The notes below the pieces were generated by a model. It was not told where the DNA came from. It saw only the letters and a list, made by a program, of their open reading frames with translations, and made no database searches. Positions 1 through 4,532 of a stretch of DNA of 6,149 bases are shown piece by piece; the first letter of the stretch is position 1, and each line of letters starts with the position of its first letter. The position numbers and the translations under genes are program-made. This stretch comes from Bacteroidales bacterium UBA4230 (lineage in GTDB: Bacteria > Bacteroidota > Bacteroidia > Bacteroidales > UBA932): NCBI GenBank assembly GCA_002395605.1, contig DGXO01000085.1, forward strand, positions 1 to 6,149, in the 5' to 3' direction.

Positions 1-150
1 CTCTGCATCTTCTTCAATAGAGGCGTATAAGACGGGGGCCTTTTCAATAATTGGAGCCTGCTCTTCTATGATTTCAGGCGTTGTGTCCAGCTCCGTTGTG
101 CAAGCTGCAAAAAGGGAGATAACTCCCAGAATAGATATAATCTTTTTCAT
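1..150 (-). CDS. Surface lipoprotein, fimbrillin-like, N-terminal fragment
   Basis: Fifty codons are visible from the ATG at 150; the rest runs off the left edge. The first 17 residues form a lipoprotein signal: a KK basic start, a hydrophobic core (IISILGVISLF), then a lipobox ending AAC with Cys17 as the predicted lipidated residue. The mature part begins TTELDTTPEI and is acidic and Pro-rich up to about residue 39, then reads VLYASIEEDAE. An 'ASIE' strand soon after an acidic linker is a common opening in fimbrillin-type and related Bacteroidales surface lipoproteins, so a fimbrial or adhesin subunit is plausible. The start follows the stop of the upstream small gene by one base, so the two are probably translationally coupled. 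The lipoprotein call is firm; the fimbrillin call is tentative because the domain body is not visible. Confidence 0.75.
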   Translation of the reverse strand, partial: MKKIISILGVISLFAACTTELDTTPEIIEEQAPIIEKAPVLYASIEEDAE

Positions 151-151
151 A

Positions 152-292
152 TTACCAGGGAATATCTACGTCATCTAAACCACCGACATCTTCATTGGAG
201 CCTGTCAATATGTGGCCCTCAATTTTAATTTCAACAAGTTGCACCTCTGGGGAGATGTATTCCTCTAAAGGAGCGTGGGATTTTAAGCTCAT
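152..292 (-). CDS. Small acidic hypothetical protein, 46 residues
   Basis: This short gene starts at ATG 292 and ends with TAA at 152-154. An AAAGAG tract lies just upstream of the start, and the stop is one base before the lipoprotein ATG. The product begins MSLKSHAPLEEYISPEVQLV, continues with a short beta-like stretch (VEIKIEGHIL), and ends in a Gly/Asp-rich tail finishing DIPW. There is no signal peptide or membrane segment. Its form (a Tyr-x-Ser-Pro-Glu start, an alternating hydrophobic strand, an acidic Gly/Asp tail ending in an aromatic residue) resembles small proteins common beside Bacteroidales surface-protein genes, whose function I do not know. The tight coupling and the dedicated promoter with a long leader support a real gene rather than a chance frame. 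Confidence 0.65.
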   Translation of the reverse strand: MSLKSHAPLEEYISPEVQLVEIKIEGHILTGSNEDVGGLDDVDIPW

Positions 293-551
293 AGCTCTTT
301 ATCTATCCGTCGGCTCCGAACGGGCTATTATAAACAACAAAAGTGTGGAGCCTAACGTTTATCAGGACTGAGGCTCTGGAATGCCCAAGATCAAATAAAC
401 AACTCCACACTCGTATCGAGGAGTGCAGAGTTGCACCACCAGACAATACGGGTGACGAAAGTTGCTTTTGCCCTTGATCTTGTAAATTTTCCAGATTTCA
501 GTCCAAGGATAAAAGTAAACACTTTCATCTATGTCTGCCACCTTGCGATGG
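293..551 (-). promoter_or_regulatory. Long structured 5' leader of the peptide-lipoprotein operon
   Basis: About 260 nt separate the predicted transcription start near 551 from the ATG at 292, with no convincing gene. Read on the minus strand, 401-432 folds into a 12-bp hairpin (AACTCTGCACTC with GAGTGTGGAGTT) in which two G-U pairs close the stem only in minus-strand RNA. The 3' arm of that hairpin (403-411) can instead pair perfectly over 9 bp with 342-350, and the second stem is followed by TTTTGTTGTTT. Further possible stems are GAGCCT/AGGCTC (371-376 with 348-353) and CAAGATC/GATCTTG (476-482 with 386-392). A small hairpin at about 307-323 precedes the start codon. GTTGTTTAT occurs twice (395-403 and 330-338). 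I do not recognise a named RNA family. Confidence 0.5.
331..411 (-). terminator. Candidate attenuator hairpin in the leader
   Basis: On the minus strand AGTGTGGAG (411-403) pairs perfectly with CTCCACACT (350-342), and the second arm runs straight into TTTTGTTGTTT. The 52-base loop is long for an intrinsic terminator, but it can be shortened by an internal GAGCCT/AGGCTC helix next to the outer stem. The first arm is also needed for the upstream 401-432 hairpin, so the two cannot form together. The genes downstream of it look intact, so if it terminates it would act conditionally. The T-tract is interrupted, which lowers confidence. Confidence 0.35.
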
Positions 552-557
552 CAATAG

Positions 558-588
558 CAAAGGTAGAAAAAAAATATTTTCCATCAAA
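558..588 (-). promoter_or_regulatory. Bacteroidota promoter for peptide-lipoprotein operon
   Basis: The minus strand shows TTTG (588-585), a 19-bp A/T-rich spacer, and TACCTTTG (565-558), a full match to the TAnnTTTG -7 consensus. The predicted start is near 551-553. The -33 box begins 9 bp beyond the integrase stop codon, so the cargo has its own promoter rather than depending on integrase read-through. Confidence 0.75.
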
Positions 589-596
589 TTATTGCT

Positions 597-1856
597 TTAC
601 TTCTTGTTATAAAGCACCCAATCAAGGACTTTCCTGTTAGCCATGTCCACTTTCTTTTTCCAGTCCGTCCTAAGATATGTAGAAGTCACATCAACTGTGT
701 GGTGCCCTAATGCCGCAGCAATAGTGTCTCTGCTTATATCTAAGTCTTCTTGAGCGATTGTGCTCCAAGATGTTCTTGCTGATCCTGTGCAAGCATCTGG
801 CAGGATGGCTTTCCCAGTACTGGTTTTGCCGCTCACTCGCACTAGACCGACCTTACGTAATGTTTTAGCGAGCCAGTTGAAATATGTCTTATAGTTCGGT
901 GTCCTTTCAAGTATATTTAATAAGTGAGTCTGCCCCTTGTATTTTTCAATGATTTCTAAAGCCTCAGGCTCTATCTTAACGGAATAAGCCTTATGGCTTT
1001 TTTGTCGAACGTATTCGATTCGGTCACCTCTAACATTAGAATGCATAAGGTTGGCAAGGTCTCCGCAATTAATCCCCCTAAGGCAGAACATCAGCTTAAA
1101 CATGTCCACGGCTTCCTGTTCTCTGCCGGGGTAACAATCATGGGCAAATAGCTTTCGGAGATCGTCGGCTGTATATGATTTATCACGGCTCTCTTCGTGT
1201 TTGATTGGCAACTTGCGGAAAGGGTAATTGGTTGTCTTCCTCTCATCTATAGCCGCATTAATAACAGCACGAATATCTCTCAGGTGACGACTCGCCGTAT
1301 TCTGTTTCTGGGTGGTTAGGCAGAACTGTTCAAAAGATAGTATAAACGGTTTTGTAATATCGTCAAAAGTAAGGCATTGAAAGTCTATCGCTTTTGCTTC
1401 ACAGTATAACTCCAGCTTATTATATGTGTCTTGATATAGTTTTCTCGTCCCGGCATTTTGCTTGGTGGCTATAAAGGTTTGAAAGAACCTTGGAAAGCTG
1501 TTGGCCTCTTTTAGCTTCTGCTTCTCTTCTACGGCAAGCTTCTCGGCGAAGTCGGGATCAATGTGAGCCCTAACCTCTAATAGTACCTCCTTAGCCGTTT
1601 TGTTCGCGAAATGTCCAGTAGCTTCTTTTTCTAGAAGGTATTTATCCACTTGGGTAAGCTTGTCCCTTATGGCTATGTTCAAGACTCGAGCGTTATCGTG
1701 GTTTACTACTTGGTCATCCTTCCATTGATCTAGAAGGAGGTTGATTCCAAGTACCATGCATGCGCGGCCTCCATTCTTGGAAATGTTGAGGCGTAGGGGG
1801 TAAGTACCGTTCTTGTTTGCACGGCGCCTATCGAAATAGATTGAAGCTGAAATCAT
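597..1856 (-). CDS. Tyrosine recombinase (site-specific integrase)
   Basis: This 419-residue protein has the length and layout of Bacteroidota tyrosine integrases. Residues 1 to about 90 are an arm-type DNA-binding region with the typical ISASIYFDRRRANKNGTYPL start. Residues about 120-220 are a SAM-like core-binding domain. Residues about 228-412 are the catalytic domain. Catalytic residues visible are Arg260 (FCLRGIN), Lys286 (RQKSHK), Arg361 (SARTSWST), His385 (LGHH) and the nucleophile Tyr394 (TSTYLRTD). The first His of the classic HxxR box is replaced by Gly358; this position commonly varies in the family. The gene reads away from the adjacent tRNA-Arg, has its own promoter, and its stop is next to the promoter of the cargo operon. 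It most likely integrates and excises the island. A role in inverting nearby DNA is possible but not indicated by its position. Confidence 0.93.
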   Translation of the reverse strand: MISASIYFDRRRANKNGTYPLRLNISKNGGRACMVLGINLLLDQWKDDQVVNHDNARVLNIAIRDKLTQVDKYLLEKEATGHFANKTAKEVLLEVRAHIDPDFAEKLAVEEKQKLKEANSFPRFFQTFIATKQNAGTRKLYQDTYNKLELYCEAKAIDFQCLTFDDITKPFILSFEQFCLTTQKQNTASRHLRDIRAVINAAIDERKTTNYPFRKLPIKHEESRDKSYTADDLRKLFAHDCYPGREQEAVDMFKLMFCLRGINCGDLANLMHSNVRGDRIEYVRQKSHKAYSVKIEPEALEIIEKYKGQTHLLNILERTPNYKTYFNWLAKTLRKVGLVRVSGKTSTGKAILPDACTGSARTSWSTIAQEDLDISRDTIAAALGHHTVDVTSTYLRTDWKKKVDMANRKVLDWVLYNKK

Positions 1857-1872
1857 ATCAAAAATAATTTTG

Positions 1873-1892
1873 TGCTCACGGATTTGCTCACG
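1873..1892. repeat. Tandem 8-bp direct repeats in the integrase leader
   Basis: TGCTCACG occurs at 1873-1880 and again at 1885-1892, starts 12 bp apart, between the integrase promoter and its ATG. Repeated short sites near an int gene and an att site are often arm-type integrase binding sites. They could equally bind a regulator or act in the mRNA. The spacing of about one helical turn suggests protein binding; this is inference. Confidence 0.4.
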
Positions 1893-1922
1893 TATTTTTC
1901 GGATGTTTTCAAAAGTTCAATG

Positions 1923-1952
1923 CAAAGATAGTATAATTAAATATATTTGCAA
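1923..1952 (-). promoter_or_regulatory. Integrase promoter
   Basis: The minus strand carries TTG (1952-1950), a 19-bp A/T-rich spacer, and TATCTTTG (1930-1923), matching the Bacteroidota -33/-7 consensus. The start is predicted near 1917, leaving a leader of about 60 nt that contains the TGCTCACG direct repeats. Confidence 0.8.
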
Positions 1953-2008
1953 GTAAACTTTTTGAGAAAAATTTAACCCTGTTATGATCGAAAACGCTTA
2001 AAATAGGG

Positions 2009-2053
2009 CACAAGAAAGCCGCCAACCTATTAATTACTAATAAGTTAGCGGCT
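2009..2053 (-). terminator. Intrinsic terminator after tRNA-Arg
   Basis: On the minus strand AGCCGCTAACTTATTA (2053-2038) pairs with TAATAGGTTGGCGGCT (2032-2017) over 16 bp, including two G-U pairs, around a five-base loop, and is followed by TTTCTTGT. The two wobble positions become C-A mismatches on the plus strand, so the structure is tuned for leftward transcription. It begins 4 bp past the tRNA 3' end and stops tRNA transcription from entering the integrase region. It lies on the element side of the junction, so it was probably brought in by the element. Confidence 0.8.
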
Positions 2054-2057
2054 ATCG

Positions 2058-2131
2058 TGATCCCGCCGGGATTCGAACCCGGGACCCACAGCTTAGAAGG
2101 CTGTTGCTCTATCCAGCTGAGCTACGGAACC
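2058..2131 (-). tRNA. tRNA-Arg (anticodon TCT)
   Basis: A 74-nt cloverleaf without encoded CCA. It has a seven-pair acceptor stem (GGTTCCG with CGGGATC), a D stem GCTC/GAGC, an anticodon stem ACAGC/GCTGT with loop CTTCTAA (anticodon TCT at 2095-2097), a T stem CCGGG/CCCGG with TTCGAAT loop, and discriminator A. It reads AGA codons. The acceptor stem holds two wobble pairs (G2-U71 and U4-G69), and the 3' strand CGGGATC would pair perfectly with GATCCCG rather than with the 5' strand present. This fits a 3' end replaced by an integrating element. The 3' end faces the integrase gene. Confidence 0.96.
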
Positions 2132-2149
2132 ATCCTCTGTTAGGGACTG

Positions 2150-2179
2150 CAAAGTTAGTTATTTTTCCGCTAAATGCAA
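2150..2179 (-). promoter_or_regulatory. tRNA-Arg promoter, overlapping the GH109 3' end
   Basis: The minus strand reads TTG (2179-2177), 19 bp, then TAACTTTG (2157-2150), a full consensus match. The predicted start is near 2145, about 14 nt before the mature tRNA. The -33 box and most of the spacer lie within the last codons of the upstream GH109-like gene, so this coding end is also constrained as a promoter. Confidence 0.75.
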
Positions 2180-3373
2180 GGGCTGACCTCCGCGGGTGAA
2201 ATCAGGAATGCATACAGGGATGGAACCACCCATGACGGACTGTTCAGACAATTCCACAATAGAACTCCACTCGGCGGCATCATATACGTCCATATCCAGC
2301 GGAAGGCCGCGGTGGAGGCATTCCACCAGACGGTAATCCATGATAAAATCTATGCCGTTATGGCCGCCAACTGAGAGGGCCCGCTCTCCGAGTTCCTGCC
2401 AAACAGGGTGCTTGTAGCGTTCAAGAAGGGCTTTGGCTTCGGCCTCTGGCATATACTCCTTGCCGCTATCAAAGACAAATCCGGGAGAGGGGTATTTGTT
2501 GGCATAGCCCTTGGTTCCGTATATGCGATATAGCCTGCTATAGGGCTGAGGGGTCATCTGGGAATGCTGAAGGAGGATGGTTTTGCCGCGCTCCGTGCGT
2601 ATGAGGGTGGAAGTGAAGTCTCCGTTTGCGAAACTAACCCTGCCGACTCCGTAACGGGAATCGGCCACGGCCTGGCCAGCAACGGCGGCCGAATCCATGG
2701 ACACAAGATACTGAAGTTTGTCCTGGCGATGGATCCCAAGCGCCTGGCAAAGAGGGCCAAGTCCATGGGTTGGATACACATCCCCGTGATGGGAGGCGCT
2801 GAAACGCATGCTCCAGTCGTCGCGATACTTGTCCCAGTATGCACCAAGATTATGGCAGTAGCCGCCTTCAAGGTGTACAAGTTCGCCAAAAACGCCTTCC
2901 TGAACCATCCTGAGGCAGGCCATCTCAAAGGAATCGTAGCAGCTGTTTTCCAGCATCATGCAGTGCATGCGGGTGCGTTCTGCGGTGTTTACAAGCGCCC
3001 AGCATTCCTCTACAGTAACGGCGGCAGGCACCTCCAGGGCAACATTCTTGCCGCATTCCATGGCATAGACTCCAATTTGGGCATGGAGTTGCCAGGGGGC
3101 AGCAACATACACAAGGTCAATGTCCGGAAGTTCGCAGAGGCGTTTCCAGCCGTCTGGTCCAACGAGTTCAAGTGCCTTGGAGCAGCCCCGGTTCAAGAGC
3201 GTTTTCTGGCAATCGGCCACAGGCCCCGGATAGAGGTCGCACAGTGCCACCACGGTAGCGTGTTCCAGATGAGTGAAACGCTCCACGGCCGAAGGGCCTC
3301 TCATTCCAAGCCCCACAAAGCCCACTCTTACTTTCTCAATGGGCTCACGTGTAAGACGCAGTACAGAATCCAT
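2159..3373 (-). CDS. Gfo/Idh/MocA-family protein, GH109-like glycosidase
   Basis: 404 residues. The N-terminal Rossmann fold carries the nucleotide-binding GxGxxG at residues 21-26 (GLGMRG), followed by LEVPAA (113-118) in place of the usual EKP. The C-terminal part carries GDVYPTHGLGPL (197-208), the hallmark of GH109 NAD-dependent alpha-N-acetylgalactosaminidases. Tyr200 and His203 have the same three-residue spacing as the Tyr/His pair implicated in catalysis in the characterised enzyme. The tail (MDYRLVECLHRGLPLDMDVY, then SEQSV and PDFTRG) also fits GH109. Family members use bound NAD in a redox-assisted hydrolysis. Many Bacteroidales GH109 proteins have a Tat or lipoprotein signal; this one has none, so it is predicted to be cytoplasmic, perhaps acting on imported sugars, and the substrate is uncertain. 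The ATG was chosen because little room remains before the Rossmann strand, although it lies only 4 nt from the -7 box. Confidence 0.88.
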   Translation of the reverse strand: MDSVLRLTREPIEKVRVGFVGLGMRGPSAVERFTHLEHATVVALCDLYPGPVADCQKTLLNRGCSKALELVGPDGWKRLCELPDIDLVYVAAPWQLHAQIGVYAMECGKNVALEVPAAVTVEECWALVNTAERTRMHCMMLENSCYDSFEMACLRMVQEGVFGELVHLEGGYCHNLGAYWDKYRDDWSMRFSASHHGDVYPTHGLGPLCQALGIHRQDKLQYLVSMDSAAVAGQAVADSRYGVGRVSFANGDFTSTLIRTERGKTILLQHSQMTPQPYSRLYRIYGTKGYANKYPSPGFVFDSGKEYMPEAEAKALLERYKHPVWQELGERALSVGGHNGIDFIMDYRLVECLHRGLPLDMDVYDAAEWSSIVELSEQSVMGGSIPVCIPDFTRGGQPLHLAEK

Positions 3374-3377
3374 ACGA

Positions 3378-3407
3378 CAAAGATAAGTATTTTCTTCCGG
3401 AAAAAAA
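3378..3407 (-). promoter_or_regulatory. GH109 promoter, leftward half of a bidirectional promoter
   Basis: TATCTTTG is present on the minus strand at 3385-3378, with only TCGT between it and the ATG. A T-rich tract rather than a clean TTG sits at the expected -33 position (about 3405-3407). Transcription should begin at or next to the start codon, giving a leaderless message. The spacer overlaps the rightward promoter of the EamA gene. Confidence 0.65.
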
Positions 3408-3419
3408 CTTGTATCTTTG
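3390..3419 (+). promoter_or_regulatory. EamA-gene promoter, rightward half of a bidirectional promoter
   Basis: TATCTTTG at 3412-3419 is a full -7 consensus match; the -33 region is T-rich (TTTTC around 3390-3394). The ATG at 3429 is nine bases past the box, so the predicted leader is about five nucleotides. The palindrome TTCCGGAA (3395-3402) lies exactly midway between this box and the opposing one and could be a shared operator. Confidence 0.65.
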
Positions 3420-3428
3420 CGCCCTGAT

Positions 3429-4298
3429 ATGAGCTGGTGGTTACTTGCATTTTGTTCGGCCGCACTGCTGGGCGGCTATGATTCCTTCAAGAAGATTTCC
3501 CTGAAGGACAACGCCGTTATTCCGGTGCTTCTGCTCAATACGGCCATAAGCGCCGCCATCTTCTCTCCTTTCCTGTTTGAGACAGGCTGGGGAGGATGGG
3601 CAGTGCAGAAGTTCATTGTCCTCAAGAGCGCGCTGGTGCTGTCGTCCTGGATAGCCGGCTATTACGCCATGAAGCACCTTCCCCTCACCATTGTGGGGCC
3701 CGTGAACGCCACAAGGCCGGTGCTGGTGCTCCTTGGCGCCATCTTCCTCTTTGGAGAGAAGCTCAACGCCCTTCAGTGGGGCGGCGTCATCCTTGCCATG
3801 GTCGCCTATCTCCTCATGCGCATTTCCGGCCGAAAAGAAGGCATCCGCGCCGGCAATCAATGGCTTGCGTGCCTCATCCTTGCGGTTATCCTTGGCGCGG
3901 CCAGCGGCCTTTACGACAAATACCTTATGTCGCCGCAGTGGCTTGGGCTGGACCGCACGCAGGTCCTTGCCTGGTACACCCTTTACCAGGCCGGAATGAT
4001 GGCACTTGTCACCGCCTTCCTCTGGTACCCCGTCCGGGAAAAGACCACTCCATTCCACTGGAACTGGGCCATCCCCTTCATCAGCATTTTCCTTTGCGGG
4101 GCCGATTACCTCTACATGCAGTCCCTCGCCCAGCCAGGGGCCCTCATAGCCGTAGTCTCCATGATCCGCCGCGGCAGCGTCCTGGTCAGCTTCGCCATAG
4201 GCGCATTCATACTGAAGGAGAAGAACATCCGATCCAAAGCCCTGGATCTTGTCCTCCTCCTTCTGAGTATGGTCTTGCTGTATCTTGGCTCCCGCTAA
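3429..4298 (+). CDS. EamA/DMT-family permease
   Basis: 289 residues, almost entirely hydrophobic, with about ten predicted membrane helices arranged as two EamA-type repeats (about 1-132 and 146-287). The inner end of the first repeat shows the family pattern NATRPVLVLLGAIFLFGEKL (93-112), and the second has an equivalent IRRGSVLVSF...FILKEK (246-265). DMT permeases of this kind carry amino acids, nucleotides, sugars or other metabolites across the inner membrane, often as exporters; the substrate cannot be read from sequence. An in-frame TTG at 3417 lies inside the -7 box, so the ATG at 3429, which leads directly into the first helix, is the supported start. The gene is divergent from the GH109-like gene across a 55-bp gap, suggesting joint control. 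Its stop codon lies within the 26-bp inverted repeat. Confidence 0.88.
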   Translation: MSWWLLAFCSAALLGGYDSFKKISLKDNAVIPVLLLNTAISAAIFSPFLFETGWGGWAVQKFIVLKSALVLSSWIAGYYAMKHLPLTIVGPVNATRPVLVLLGAIFLFGEKLNALQWGGVILAMVAYLLMRISGRKEGIRAGNQWLACLILAVILGAASGLYDKYLMSPQWLGLDRTQVLAWYTLYQAGMMALVTAFLWYPVREKTTPFHWNWAIPFISIFLCGADYLYMQSLAQPGALIAVVSMIRRGSVLVSFAIGAFILKEKNIRSKALDLVLLLLSMVLLYLGSR

Positions 4299-4319
4299 CT
4301 ACTGCACAAAGCTGGCAAA
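4294..4319 (+). repeat. Left arm of a perfect 26-bp inverted repeat
   Basis: This 26-bp stretch begins GCTAACTACTGCAC and ends AGCTGGCAAA. It is exactly reverse-complementary to 5886-5911, about 1.6 kb away on the other side of dcuB. It starts inside the last sense codon of the EamA gene and contains that gene's TAA stop. Confidence 0.93.
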
Positions 4320-4326
4320 AAACCGT

Positions 4327-4458
4327 TTCGCGCACGTTTCGCCCCCATTTTCGTGCTCGGAGCCCTCGTTTTACCCTCTTCGCGCACGTTTTGCCCCCGT
4401 TTTCGTGCTCGGAGCGTAGGCTATGCTAGCTTCGTCCACGTTTTTTTGCCGTTTTGTC
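4327..4458 (+). repeat. REP-like array with 52-bp period, left side
   Basis: A 37-bp unit beginning TTCGCGCACGTTT and ending TTTTCGTGCTCGGAGC occurs at 4327-4363 and 4379-4415 with two mismatches. A degenerate third copy starts at 4431 (TTCGTCCACGTTT...GCCGTTTT). All three starts are 52 bp apart. Each good unit contains GCACG and CGTGC about 15 nt apart, so it can form a small hairpin. No gene is supported between 4299 and 4532; this array and the dcuB promoter fill the space. The same unit occurs inverted after dcuB. Confidence 0.85.
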
Positions 4459-4479
4459 TGTGGTGAATGCCTGAAATGT

Positions 4480-4509
4480 ATGGTTTTCGGCAGAAAGTTC
4501 GTATATTTA
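4480..4509 (+). promoter_or_regulatory. Putative dcuB promoter
   Basis: TATATTTA at 4502-4509 differs from the TAnnTTTG consensus only at the last base. No good TTG sits at -33, although TTTTCG occurs at 4484-4489, so the upstream box is weak. Transcription starting near 4514 would leave about 19 nt before the dcuB ATG. This is the only plausible promoter I see between the repeat array and the gene; a weak match may mean that an activator is needed. Confidence 0.45.
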
Positions 4510-4532
4510 CAAGACCAAATGGTTGACACACT

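Larger units (their letters stand above)
1..2065 (-). mobile_element. One end of an integrative element in tRNA-Arg
   Basis: A tyrosine recombinase gene begins about 200 bp from the 3' end of a tRNA-Arg gene, and the stretch from the tRNA leftwards is visibly richer in A+T than the genes to the right. This is the usual arrangement for an island integrated at a tRNA 3' end. The visible cargo is a small peptide gene and a lipoprotein gene. The right boundary is set at the tRNA acceptor 3' strand, which the element normally supplies; the left end lies outside the window, and no second copy of the tRNA 3' segment is present here. No relaxase, replication or phage structural gene is visible, so the element type is unknown. 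Integration is inferred from context. Confidence 0.6.

Noticed and set aside
362..541. 59-codon minus-strand frame from GTG in the leader
   Set aside because: The composition looks protein-like (many Tyr and Trp), but it needs a GTG start, has no ribosome site, and overlaps both the structured RNA and another short frame.
431..640. 69-codon plus-strand frame
   Set aside because: It is antisense to the leader and to the integrase end, starts without a promoter on that strand and resembles no known protein.
1..2057. Second attachment site (copy of the tRNA 3' end)
   Set aside because: I looked for the T-arm/acceptor sequence elsewhere in the window and found none; the far end must lie outside.
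2564..3427. 287-codon plus-strand open frame
   Set aside because: It lies fully antisense to the GH109-like gene, which has clear family motifs; it has no promoter or recognisable domain and extends through the intergenic promoter.
3417..3428. Upstream TTG start for the EamA gene
   Set aside because: The TTG is part of the TATCTTTG -7 box, so it lies upstream of the expected transcript start.
3596..4429. 277-codon plus-strand frame
   Set aside because: It is a shifted-frame shadow of the EamA gene that runs on into the repeat array; its His/Arg/Pro-rich composition is typical of an out-of-frame reading of GC-rich DNA.
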